DNA from: Sebastes aleutianus
Taxonomy: Eukaryota; Chordata; Actinopteri; Perciformes; Sebastidae
Direction of reading: 5' to 3'
DNA: 64,000 nt
Assembly: GCA_916700875.1 (NCBI GenBank)
Contig: CAKAKS010000001.1
Coordinates: 10,851,741 to 10,915,740, forward strand
In this document: positions 1 to 13,500 of the stretch, piece after piece
How positions within the stretch are numbered: position 1 is the first letter of the stretch
How the letters are laid out: every line of letters begins with the position of its first letter
Program-made: the position numbers and the translations under genes
Notes under the pieces: generated by a model
Databases searched by the model: none
What the model saw: the letters and a program-made list of their open reading frames with translations, nothing else
What the model was told of the DNA's origin: nothing

Positions 1-1514
1 ATTGTTATTGAAAAATAAATCGGTTTTGTGTCAGTATTCAAAGGTTATTGTCAGGAATCTTCTAATATCATTGCGTTTCCATATCATTTAACAGGTACTG
101 CTCTTATAGGTAACTGAACTTTAACCCGTGTTAATTGGGTGCTCTTTGGGGTTCGTTTACCTCCCAAAGTTGTACATATACAGTTTTGTACCATTAGCTT
201 TTTTCTAATGAAAAAGTTTTTTTATGCAGCAGCTAGTTGTTTGCTAAGATATCATTTGAACTATTAGAGTTTCATGCCTATTCGAAACATATAACAGGCA
301 AAGTTACAAGGACTTTTACATCCAGAATCCCAGTTTCCCCAAAATAGAGTTTCACTGTGAGATCCAAAAGAAAACCAGCATATCAACAACACCAACGGGA
401 TTTTAACATGATGTCAGGCCAGAAATAAATAAAACAAGAGTTCCTCGCCCTGTCAGACTCGCCCCGGTCTAAACCCAGAGGGAAGAGCCGGGGATGAAGG
501 GACACTGCGGTGTCAAGAGTTTGGCTTCAGGATTTCCTGACACCATCTTGTCAAAAATGACAACTTGCTGCTTCAGCTTGACAGCAATAATTTCTCACAT
601 TAACTATATTCTGCACTTTCCTGCTGTCGGCTGAAGAAAGTTTCCATACAGAGCCCATCTAACTAACATGGAAAGAGTCATTGTCTCTGTCCTTCGATTT
701 TTACAACAACCGTTCATCTCATTGTAGTCGCACTTGACAAGTGTGTATGTATGTATGTATGTACACACTGTGTAGTATATTGGCTGCAGGTCGCCGGCTC
801 AGCTGTTGCCATGTTGAGAGACGAGCGCAGGCAATAGTATTGCTGCCAATCTCGCATTCAGCACCTTGAACTGTTACACCACCGAACAGCATGCTGGATA
901 CAGCACTCGTTGCAATATTACCGTCGCTCAATACAGTCCATTCAAGAACGCATAAAGAAAGAGAAACCAGAAAGACTAGAGATCTACGGGACATATTTAT
1001 TAATCATTTTCTTGACAACCGTTCAGTCAATTGATTTCACACTTGGCGGGTGTATTGCTTAGGACCCAAGGAAGTGCAGTGTGATGAGTGTGAAGTTGTT
1101 TGGATGAGCGGTTCGCGAGAAAACTGCAAGTGGAAATACCGGTGGCCAAGCAATCGGCCCGTTCTGAACAGACACGTTTGAACAGACACTGCATTAGTAA
1201 TATCAAATTATATGAAAATTACCATAAATTGGGTTGTAAAATGTAGTCCTAAGCTTTTTTCACACACAAATAACCTCTTCAGAAAACAAACTTACTAAAG
1301 AAGCTGTCATTTGCTGTACTAGAGCAAAGTCTTTTCCATTTTAAAGCTAATAATCAGTAAGATTGTTTGATTTTAGTGATATCCTACTGGTTAGATTTCT
1401 TAAACACTGCGTGAGTTGATATAAATATGCTAAATGTATATAATGCAGTTATGGCTGGATATAGAAAAACATCAACAAACTTCTTCATGTGGTTTGTTTT
1501 CTGTGTTGTTGCAG
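1..1514 (+). other. upstream prom1 intron, repeat-bearing
   Basis: No coding exon is recognised here. The first visible exon begins inside a codon, so at least one coding exon lies upstream of the window. Two degenerate copies of a roughly 40-base unit starting CAACCGTTCA are seen at 707-748 and 1016-1058. Between them, on the minus strand, is a stretch related to the repeat at about 19590-19700 (shared AGCA.T.CTATTGCC and CTCTCAACATGG words). A 91-codon minus-strand ORF here is repeat-derived. Confidence 0.6.
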
Positions 1515-1573
1515 ATCTTATTGTCAAACTGGCGAAGGACAAGTTTGGAGCCATTCAGGCGGAATACCAAAAG
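1515..1573 (+). CDS. prom1: prom1 exon: N-terminal extracellular segment
   Basis: Acceptor ttgttgcag and donor gtaacc bound 59 bases that encode (D)LIVKLAKDKFGAIQAEYQK. This aligns with the human segment that follows FPED and precedes the optional exon 3. The exon enters with two bases of a split codon and leaves at phase 0. Confidence 0.85.
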
Positions 1574-4500
1574 GTAACCTTGTGTGTGTTAAAATGGTTG
1601 TTTTGCTTTGCATATTTCTTTGCATTATATTTCTGTGATTGGATACAGCAATAGATGATTTATATTACAGAAGAAATGTACCTCTGAGATACTCCGTTGT
1701 CCCAGAGTCCTCAGGTGTTAATAGCTTTTACAAGCCAAGGCAAGGCCATCTTTTTACTGGCACCCCAGGAAAATGGTAATTGCTTCTGGCACAACCTGTG
1801 AATTCAAAAAGAGATACATCATTTTAGTTTTTATGAGGAACAACTTTGATAACCAAAGATGTTTTTTATTCCCAGTCACAGAGATCAAAAAGTTCGCTCT
1901 GTGCCTTCCTCTCAATTATGGGAGAATTTGCTGTCTGTGTGTAGCGTTACAATATGCAACTATGTGGATATGCATGCCAGTTTTGAATCCTTTGATTTCT
2001 CTACGTTTTTGTTTTGTGGCTTTGCTCTTTCTTTGACGCTGCGTTGCCTTCGTCTTCTGCATGCCCTCTTCATCTGATCTGCTCTGGCCTCCCTCAGCCA
2101 GAGAACATAGTGCTGACCCTTCAGGTAAAGTCTGCACACTGGACTTCCAGTAAAAACCCATCCCCCGTCCCATCATGCTCCACTGTCCCGGGTCACCAGG
2201 GTTGCACAATTCAAGCTAAAATGATAAACTTTATGTTATAATTTTTTGTTTATTTCAGCATCTTTATCATTTGAATATTGGTGATTAGTTGTGCAGCCCT
2301 GCGACTCTCACCCAGCCATCCCATCCACCTTGAAAACACCAAGTAAGCTTTGCCAGAACCGTAGCTCCTGTCTCATTTAAGTCCTGATTTAGATATTTTC
2401 AGCTTCATGGGGGAGCAACAACGCTGACTGGATCACAAAGGAACAGTTTTAGTGCTTTAGAATGAAATTCATACATCTTACAGACCATCTGAAATATTAT
2501 TTTACACCAGTGTCACGGCCCTGACTCTCCTACGTTGTGCTCATTGTGAAATAGTACCCTTTGTTTTCCTACTTGGCTGCTGAGGCCCTTAGATATCAAG
2601 CATGTAACACAAACACACACTCGGTCTTTTGTGTGCCGACGTTGGCAGAATTCTTCTTTTTACTATAAATGTCCACACACCAACCTGGACCACTGACACA
2701 CAGTGTGCAGCGCTGCAACCGTTTCATAGAGCTTCATAAAAACATGTGTTCTCCAAAGAGCCTCAAACACATCACTCAAGAAATAACCAAAACAAAAGCA
2801 TGTTCCGTCCCATTGGCTCCTTACAGGTAATAAGGAGGAGATAATCAGTTTTCTGGTACCTCATGAAATGTGTGATTTACGATTACAATATCTGAATACA
2901 CACTCAACCAACCAATTTCCTTTGCTTCAATGAGGAAAAATCAGTTCACACAGTTAAGCTCAACTACAGATGGCTGTGGCTGGTTTATCAGAGACAGTTA
3001 TTCCAAGTCAAAATTGGCACCAAACATTTCTTTGTCAGTGCAAAAACAGATAGACTCTGTCCCAGTATAATGTTAATTAATGTCAATATAGCCCAAAAGT
3101 GAAATGTGATCCAACTGCAAAAACTTGTCTAATTACTAATCAAAATATCTCATAAACTTAGTATAAGACACAATGACCTAACAAGTTTCAGTAAGCTATA
3201 GGGACTTGTTTTTAGACAATACATCTTGCATATCTTGTAAAACGAAAAAATATTACTTTTTGAGCATCACAGGCGTATTATGACACACAGCTCTTCCTAA
3301 TACTAGTGAACTATAGCTTAAAATGAGATTTCACAGCTAATTTCAAGATCTCTTTTACCTTGATTGGACTACATATTACATCTTATTTCAAGAAATCTTA
3401 ATAAGCGAATTTTAACTTGGTCCATTTGCAGATTTTGTCCTTATTACAAGCAAAAACACCTTGTATTCACAGTTTACTTAACTTATTTTTGAAGTGAAAC
3501 CGCAAAATTTCATATCTAATTTATTCATATCAAAGCAAAAGTGTTCTTGGTTTGTGGAATTTGCATTGACCTTTCCTGTATGTCACCATCCAATAAATGC
3601 AAAGCTGATCCATAATGCTTTAAAAGACCATTTCAACCAAAAGTACAGCAGATCATTTTCCTGATTAATCAGTGAAATGTCCTGGTGCAGTCTTGGTTTG
3701 AATGAAAGCCTCCATACAGTGGATTTAAATAGTCCAGCTGTGATCAAAGGCTTGCTGATGTTTGTTGCAGTCTTCACTTTTCCTACCTAAATCATAAAAG
3801 ATATCATCGAGAACAGCATGTGTCTCTTGTGATTCCAGAGTGGCATCCAACCCAATTTACAAACAAACAGGATCTGAGTCACAGCAATGAATCAAAACAG
3901 GAAGCACTAAAAACACAACAGAAGCATGACGTTAATTCATTCACGGTATCTTCTATAACTCAGTGAGCAGTTTAGGGTAACGGCATCTTGCTCGAGGACA
4001 CTTCAGCAGGCCTCGTGGCTGCTGCTTTGATTTAAATCTGATTAAAGTTGCAGAATTGCCCGTCTTCACCGCTCAGACATGATGCCACCTCATCATCCAG
4101 TTTGTTCTTATTGGAAGGTCACCTTCTTCTTTTGGGCACTTGCCAAGACAAAGCTATAGTCCAAAAATAGACAGAGCTGCAGGGTCTTTGAAGAGTGGTG
4201 GTGGAAAAAAATAAAACATTTTTGACCTTTTTTTTTTGTGAAGATTCACCCAGCAGAGCCCAGAAGCAGAATGACAATGCAAGCGTTCAGTTTGCAAAAT
4301 GTCCTCAACAACTGGGTTGACATTGGTGCGTTTAGATGACAGACCACACATACACTCACACATTTTTTTCTTTCTTTGCCTCTCTACATCTTCAAATCTC
4401 CGGTTCCCTCTTTTTCTCTCCGTGTCCACTGACCCTGAAATCATCCATGTTTTTATTCCTTAAGGTCAGAAAGGGTGTGACTGACGGTCTTTTTCTTCCA

Positions 4501-7500
4501 ACATCTTGTAAACTATGTTTTTGACACAGCCAGGAGCCTCACTCAGCCAAACACAAGCTTTTGGAGGTTGGATAATGCTCACCGCCTGAGACTTCCAAGT
4601 TTGCAGAGAGATTTTCAAATGAACCAGAGAAGAATACTCCTCTCTGACGAGTTCAGATGCTTTTCACCCTGCATGCTAAAAAGCAAAAAGCCGCAGGTCC
4701 CTGGTGAAGGCAGGGTCATTGCCTTATGAAGGCGATTAAGATTAGTGTGAATCAGCCGGGAGAGCAGTTTGTCCATTCAGGAGCGGTGATAGCAGCCCTG
4801 CTTTGATCCTTTCATAACGAGAAGCTATTGAACATCATTGTGACAAGTTACACGCGGTGTGGGAATTACCAATCCCCTATTCAATTTTGCCAATTTCCAA
4901 AGCCTGTGCTGAGTGTGGTCTAGATAGGGGCAGATTAACAGGGAGCACTGTGGTACATGACAAGAGGCGGTGGAAGCTCTACTGAGGACCTGCCAACAGC
5001 AGCAATTTAACTCTCTCAATATATCAGGGGGAATTTGTTAGAAATCGTCTCGAGTCACCTTGAATATTTCTAATATTGAATCAATCAAAGTCGAGGATTA
5101 TCGAGGCTTTGTGATGAGGGATGTGCAGATTTCCGACTATTCAGAGGCAAAGCACGATCCTAATTCATACAGAACAAACTGTCTAAATAGAGTTTTCATA
5201 TAACTATAGGACAGTCAGCATCCTGCGCTCACTCCTGTGTTAGTCCATGCATCTTAATCTCACTGGTCCTCGCCACAATGACTTCACTGCACTCCTACTA
5301 ACTGTTTAACCCAAACAACTGACCACTAATCTTAACAATCTAACTATTCACTGCAGATACTGTATCTGCATTTCACAATGCAGGTTAACTTGTGTAACAA
5401 CATTTTAACAGTGAAAAGAAGTTTCTTCTTCAAAAGAAAAAAAATGCAAGGCTTCAGGCCGTTATACACCAGCCTTGTTTTTTTCACGTGATTAATTTGC
5501 ACATCAATATATTTTTTCAAACTGTTGTGCTTTTACTATTACGCAACGAAAAAGCGACACTTTTTTCTGAGCTTTCGCACCACGCATCAACCAATCACAT
5601 TGTGTGGAACAGGTTGAGTTGCGCCTATATTTATAAAACAACAACTACGGAGGCTCCGTAGTCTGAACCAGCACGACAAACTTTATTACTCCTTTCAACC
5701 TTGATAAAGGCAGCTCAGACCAGATCCACTCCTTCCATTCTTACCTTTCACAATAAAAGCCCTCGACATATAATATTCGCAGGCGAGTATTTAGCATTTT
5801 TGTGTCGTTAATTCGTCACGCCCCCGGTGTATAAAGGCCTTTAAGCTTGACATCTTTCCATTTTATAGTTTGTTCAGTCAAGTTTTGATTTTTTTTCAAA
5901 CTTAGCTAAAACTAATGCAGTCTAGTGTGTTGTTTGACGAATTGTCATAATCTCCATGAAGGTAGGATCTGGGGTTGTTATGTCAGACTGCATTAGTTTT
6001 ATCTGGGTGTACCAAATTAACTCTCACTGTATAACAAGGCCCATTGAACTCTTTCTGCCGTAAAGCTAGAGTTGTAAGGTTTCCCAGAAATCTGCCGAGA
6101 CATCATTTCACGTGTTTTGTAATTTCTTAACATCCTCAATAATAAACGTATTTTTTTGCAAAACTGACACTTTCTGCAATAAAATTATTAAGAAGAATGA
6201 CCTGCACTCAAACAGGTGTAATTATCTCACCCAACGGGCAGATTTGTCACCTTGTTTCAAGAAAAATCTGGATTTTATGACTCAATTCAAGTTAAAAGTT
6301 CTTCAGTAGAGCAGTGCACTAACTGCCTTGTAGTCTATTCCTATTGAAGCAGGTTTTTCATCAGAAATGCCGTCTTTCCTCTTCATTAGAGTGGGAAAAA
6401 CTGCACCACAGGGGTACATGGATGACTCGGACTCCTTTGAGTATTTTCCCCATCATCCTTCATGTGTTGCTATCCTCTCAGTGCATATTGCAGTTTATTG
6501 GAAATTTATGTAAAAAAACGACTTTTAGCTTACTGTAAGGTTCTCCTGTGGAGTATGTGAGAAAAGTATTCCCGATTTTAAGAAAGAGTCTTTATGTTGT
6601 GTAATAATGTAGTTAAGGAGTCAATCATTGAATTGGCTTGTAGTATTTAAGAGTTAAAGAAAGGATTCTCCAGTAGTGTTACGCAATGTGTTTATTGTTT
6701 ATCCACAAATCCCTTTTGGACAAAGAGAAGACAGAGAATTTCCAGCGGTGGGATCCTACCAGATATTTTTAGATTGGTTGCTCATTTTATCCTTCGCCTG
6801 CTTGTGTGTGTGTCCTCCCGTTTTCTCCTTTACGCCGTTATTAATCTATCCTTTCTTCTCTCCCTCACTCTCCGACTCATCTGCTCACCTCTCCTGATCC
6901 AATTCGCTCAACAACCCCCCATCCCATTTTCCACCTCCCGTTGTTTCATCTCCCTTTGTCCTCTTCCCACCTCTGATGTTGTTTCCTTAATAAACTGTCC
7001 CTCATTCTCCATTATCCACCCCCTCCACCCCCCGCTGACCACAGGCCATCTACTACGAGATAGGCTTCCTAATATGTGCGGCAGTCGGCCTGCTGTTCGC
7101 CGTTCTGGTTCCGATAATCGGCATCTTCTTCTGCATGTGCCGCTGCTGTGACAACTGCGGCGGCGAGATGCACCAACGCCAGAGGAAGAACGCGGACTGC
7201 CGGCGTGGCCTGCTGGGAACGCTGCTCTTCTCCACCTCGCTGGTCATCACGTGAGTATGACACATGCATACACACGACACGCATAAGGATATCAGCTGGC
7301 ATGCAGACGTGTATTTTTCAAATAGTGTGTGTATATGCATGCAAACAAACACTGGAATTAAACGTTAGCTACACCTCTGTCTTTTATAGTGTCATGCACA
7401 CACGTTCAGGCAAAACCACACTGTGTACACACACATACACCTCTGGTCATCTTGTGAGTCTGTCTCACACACAAACACACACACACACACAGAGTCATCA

Positions 7501-10500
7501 GCTTTCCCCATCCCCCATGCTGTTTGCTATATATAGTAAATTCCTACTGTAGATACTACGTGGCAGCACCCTTCATACTTGGGTTCAGTCTAAGTCATTA
7601 TAATCTGCAGGGGATTCACACTGGAAGCTTTCAGTTGCTGTAGTAGGACTTCTTCATTCATGTCAACAACACACAGCTTAAAATACTAGTGAATCAAAAA
7701 CAAACAAATGGCTCATATCCACAATATAACTTCTGACCACATTTATTCTACTGTATAAGACTAGGTATCATGGGTTTAAAAAGGCTGTCACCTCTGCACC
7801 TTACTATTCTCCTTGGCTTTCTCGTATAATAATTATAATACCTTCTGCATTTGCCTTCAGGGTTTATTATATTGCTGCTCCAGCTGTCATTTCCCCATTT
7901 AACATGCACATTTTAAGCATTTGGCTGATGATTTAATCCGCTGGGAAATGCAGTGAATCTAGCACTAGAATTAATTCCTACATTGTCAATGTTTCAAACT
8001 GTAGTAACTGTGATTAATTGCCGTAATCTAGGAACTTAATAGATATTACCTCCCACTATTTTCATCCTGGTGTGGGTCTCCTTAACAATGGATACTCAGA
8101 TAATAGACGTTTTATATATTATATGTGGAAACAGGCAGCTGTAGGACAGCAGGAAGGTCATGACATGACATACTTTTATCCTACAGTTGCTTTAGGCAAT
8201 ATTTTAATATTGCAGAGCCAACATCCTGGCAAATGAGAAATAGTAGCAAAGAGAATGAAACTGCAGAAAGTGAAATTGCAAATGATGGAAAAATAGGTGG
8301 ATTTCCTAGACTGGAAATGCTTCTACCTCGATCCTGTCTTTTCTATCAATTCCAATCATACCAATCCAAATACAGTCATCAGCTGCTATCGAGCTATGAC
8401 AGACTTGCTTAACAGTGTTTGGCTCATCTGTACAATCGATACGCAGAAAATAGACGTTTTATACATGTAAACTGGCAGCTTCAGGCCAGTCAAAAGCATT
8501 TAAGGACGTCAGCACAATGTAGCATCACAACTGTAGTTTTTTTAAACCATATCTTTATGCAAACGACTTAAAACGGTTTCCAAATCTTGTCAAACTTTTC
8601 TCCAGGGCCGGTTTCTTCCAAGCGAAGTCTTTTGGCCGTGACCAACCAAAACATAGAGTTGCTGATGTCGGCTACTTTATAATTTGCCAGAATGTGTCAT
8701 AATATTCAGCCGGTTGGCATAAAATCAAGCCGGTGTAAACTCGTATACCGGCAAAACCAGAAACGAACAAACTGTACAGCCAAGTTTGTCATAAATTATG
8801 GATATTTTCCACTGCAGCTCAACAGTAAAACACAAAATGTAAATTTTATGCTAAAAAGACAGTTACTTTAGAAGATACCACTTGATTTGCCTAACTCAGA
8901 CTACCGAGGCCTCATATTAAACTTCAGATACACTTTGGAATACATTTTTTGCACAGAACAAGATTGCAGATTTTGTTGCATACATTGAAAGTACATTAGG
9001 AAATGACTATTTAATGGCCAGTAGGAACTGGAGGAATGATAACAGCAGGCAAAACCTGTTTCAGTGTCCATATGGGCACCTGACTATTGTTTTAATTGTG
9101 AAGTAAGTGATGAGATTCTGCCTCAAATTGCATGCACGATGATTGAACATTATGAAGGAGGAGTGGGCTGAAAATGTTTGGGAGTAAAGCTTTAGAAGTT
9201 TACTTTATGCTTCTACTATATGAGCCTGTTACATCATCTGGCTGTCCTGCATCTTGATGAAACTCATCTCTCAGAAAATGGACCACGGGAAACTCGACCC
9301 ACTCCCCACTCTGTTTTGTAGTCTCAGTGGTAGAAGAAGCAGTAGCCGCCGGGGATGCAGCCACAGTACAAAAGGCTTGGGAGAGCTGCTTTTGCCTCTT
9401 GTGTTGGGACTGGAGGGATCCAGGAGTGTACTTAGTTTGATGTTCTTTGACTTTTTGTCTTCGTTGGAACGAAGCCCGGCTATTAGAAATTCCAAGGCAA
9501 TATCCTAGAAGCCCAGACGCAGGAGTCTGAGAGCATCCTCAGAGCTCTTATTAAATCTCCCCAGCTACCAGGCAGAGACGCTGCAGAGGCTCTAATGAAG
9601 CAATTACAGGCAGGAGAGGGATGAGTAGCGAGCCCAGGCCCAGGTGGCTTTTTACCTCCACTAGGAAGCTGACAGCGAGGCGCAGAGGAGTGGCAGGGGT
9701 GAGATTTATTTCCAAGAAGTGTTAAAATCAGATTAAGAGGGGTAAAAGACACCCAGGTAAGGGTGAGGACAATAAAATAGCTGAGGATCAGAGTGAATAC
9801 ACCAAAAACAAAATGTTTTTTACCAGACCTGGATATTCTGTGATAGAAGTGTAGAACTTACAGTACTGTACAGCTTTCAATAAACAACCAATGTTACTCT
9901 GTATGGTAATCCATGAGATACGTTTTACATTATTCTGGCAACATATCTTTGATTGTAAGCAGTAACTATTGTAGTGTTTCTGCTCTGCACAAACAGGACT
10001 GTGTTTTTTTGCCTTGGATTTCCTGTTGATTACGTTTTAAGGCGCTTTCACAAGCTATAGTCCATTTGGTTAGTCCGAATCAGAGAGAAATAGATACTTT
10101 ATGTTCGTTTTGTATTTAGTCTGGTTCGGTTTCACAGTGCACAAATTAAAGCGGACCAAATAAAAAAAATATATTTGCTGAGGGGCGTGTATGAAGGAGC
10201 AAAGGTATCTTTTTCGTCTTGAGAGCTGGCACTTCTATGCGGGGAATCACAGACTTTGATATATCGCTCTCAACGTTTTTTCTTTTTGACTCTGCACTGA
10301 TCTACTGTGTGCACAAATCCCTTCTCTTCCGCGCCAGAGTATGATTACTGCGTTCACAACTGCCCAAACGAACCATGCCAGGGTTCGATTAAAACGGACT
10401 AAACGTTGGCTTGTGAAAGTGCTTTTAGTTTCTGTATGTGGCGCACTTTTGGTTTTCCGTTTGCTGCTAATACTAACTCGTCAGTTCTTGAATTTCTTCC

Positions 10501-13500
10501 AAACACATTAAAATGTAAAACACATAACCTTTTTTTGTTTTCTTTTCTAATAGACCTACTGTACACTAGCTATTTAGATCTCAAAGTTTATTAGATCTTA
10601 TGAAGGATCTTGCTCGGGATTAATGCATGTTTGTATGTGCAATGTCACTCACTATTAGAGAGCGCCACATTGATTAACTGTCACATCGATTTTGACCAGT
10701 GAAAATATGTTAGAGGTGCGTGAAACTTCGCATGAATAGAGCCAGGGCGAGCGATTTTTCAAACAAGCGACACAACGCTTTGCCTGTTCACCGACGCACG
10801 GAGCAGGTTAGGACATCTTCATTGGGAAAAACTGAAACAATCTCAACTTCGTTTGCTCGTTCGCATCGCGTCCAGTTGGGAAGAGGTGATGACCACCACT
10901 GATAACAGTCGGCTGGTTTTAACCCCAACAGTGGTACTAAGAAAGAGATACAGTAAATCCCATATTTACTGTTGTTTCATAAATCATAGCTGTTCAGCAC
11001 AGGGTCGTGATGTGTATACATTTACAAAACAGAAATATAGGGCTACTTTCACATAGCAGATTCAGATCAGTAGGACACTACACAGTTTGGTGCCACTGCA
11101 GAGACGTTGAAATATTTCTTACGGTATTTACACCTGAAGGTATCTGGGTAGAATATAATAATCATAATATTTTATATGGGGTTAACGTGACAGAATCAGA
11201 GCAGGAGACAAGAAGAAAATCCATCACCTTTTACTCTGAAAGAGGTAGGGTCAAATCCCAGAGGAGTTGCCAAAAAGCTGTGGTTGTAAACGTGAATGAG
11301 TAATGTTCACTGGGTTAGAGTAGTGCCATGGGGATTTGATTCACACGGATGCCAGTCATGCTGAAAATGCACACACTCCTGCTCAAATGCTCCGGCTACA
11401 AATGTGCTGTCTTAGTAACACAGACGGGCTTGTTGTCAGAATGTGAGATCAAATCTGCTAAACACACAGCAGACGTGAAGTTCAGGACAGAGTTCATTCT
11501 GCATGTTGTGTAATAGAGGCGGAAAATCAGTTTTGTTGGAATAAATCTGATCTTGTAGATTGAATCAGTACATTTACAAAAACACTAATAATTTAATCAG
11601 AACCAGATTAAGGCAATACTCTGATTAGTGCAGCTGTCTTATTAACATGTTCAGCGGGTGAAATCAGGTGAATAAATCTTCAAATCTAAATAAACAAACT
11701 GATTAGCGGGCCTGCATTAATTGTAAATCCTCCATTATGGCGCCATGTAATTACATTAGACTGATTTCTTTCAGAGCTATTAATCTTGGCACATGTTAGA
11801 ATGGGTGATCGAGAGAAACTAAAGTGTTTCTATACACAGTCAGAAACATGTCAGCATTAGCGGAAAATCAAAGTGAAGTGTGTTAACATCGCAGATTACA
11901 TCTCACTCTGCAACAAGTTTAGAGTGAGATGAATTGGAATTGTTATAATGATGTTAGTAATGATGCAGCAATAATGAATGAACGTCTGCAGCCCTGTCGC
12001 GGTTATGTTTGGTCTGATGAAGGCAGCATTACTGAACCTAAATAACTCAATTTACCCCAAGACACTGTGTGTGTTTATTCTTTGTTTTATATTTGGTGCA
12101 TAATGACCATCAGCATCCATATGAATGCATTTGGACTCCTCTTAAGTAGCTTGAAGGCTGACAAGACCCTCTTATTCCACTCTGTCTGACAGTATATCTT
12201 CTGTATCGGCTCTTTCGGTTTTTCACTGAAGCTGTAAGATATTCACACTGACTATGTTACATGCACACTAGGGTTGTGTATTGGCAAGAATCTGGCAATA
12301 CAATACTTATCATGATGCAGCGATATATTGCGATACTGTAAGCATGGCGATATATTGTGATTTTTAAATCTAATTTCAGGAAAACTGTCATAGTATAAAG
12401 AACAAACCAGTAATTAATTACATTTTTTAAATAAAAAAATGAATGAATTAACAATAAGAGTATTAAATACTTGACAAATCTCCCTTTAAGGTACATTTAA
12501 ACAGATAAAAAATGTGTGATTAATTATCGATTAATCGCGATTAACTATGGACAATCAAGCGATTAATCGTGATTAAATATTTGAAACGATTGAAAGCCCT
12601 ATATAAAAGACTTAGATACCAACAGGTTTTTGGATATGAGCAAATATCGATGATCACGTATTGGTTATCGGTTGAAGGAATGAAAAAGGGAGACTGTCTT
12701 CGCACGGTCTAACAAATTCGACAACCAGTTACGTTAATCAGAGTAATTACGGCTGCATGTAAACGGGAATATTGGTGGAATACTCATATTCATAAGTCAT
12801 GTAAACAGCTTAATATTTTGTGCATGTAAACATAGTCTGAGTGAAATATTCAAACTCAAGACCTCGTGTGTTTTATGGCTGCAGTACGCTCCATCAAATG
12901 GGAATATTCTACATGTCTTGTGCATCATTTACATACATTTATATAAATTTCATTAACAATTTGACACGACATATTTGGTATCTTTGGGCTCTCCGCTATT
13001 TAAAAATAACCACTGATTTCAAATAACTGCCTGTAGGTCTGAACAGTGCTTGGCTGCACAGCATGAGTTTATAATGACTAGTCCAAGTATAGCTTAATTT
13101 GGAAGTGGTTAGTGAGAGAAACTAAAGTAAAACAGTCTTTCCAGAAGAACTGTGCACAGTCATTTACTGTAACTTCTGGATGAACAAAAAGAGATCTCAA
13201 TATTTGTTCTCTGTTAATCCTCATGTGAATGTGATCACCAGTGTTGTGGTAGTTTTGATGATCAGCTTCACGTCTCAGTGGTTACATCTGTCTCCCCGCC
13301 AGCCCATGTGTGTTTGTTAATGTATCATGTCTTAGCTCATGCATAAATACATGTACTGTGTAGTAAAGCGGCATGTTGCATCAGGCCTGCCAGCAATCTA
13401 AGGGCCACACTGTACCTTACATTATTAAATCAACAGCAGGAGCTACTGCAGTCTCTACTAATCAGCTCTGAATCCACATGCATGGATTCATAATGATAAA

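Noticed and set aside
719..994. 91-codon minus-strand ORF
   Set aside because: It overlaps an interspersed repeat that recurs near 19590, and lacks splice or family support.
7421..7500. CA-rich stretch as a clean microsatellite
   Set aside because: It is interrupted and short, so it is noted only in the intron description.
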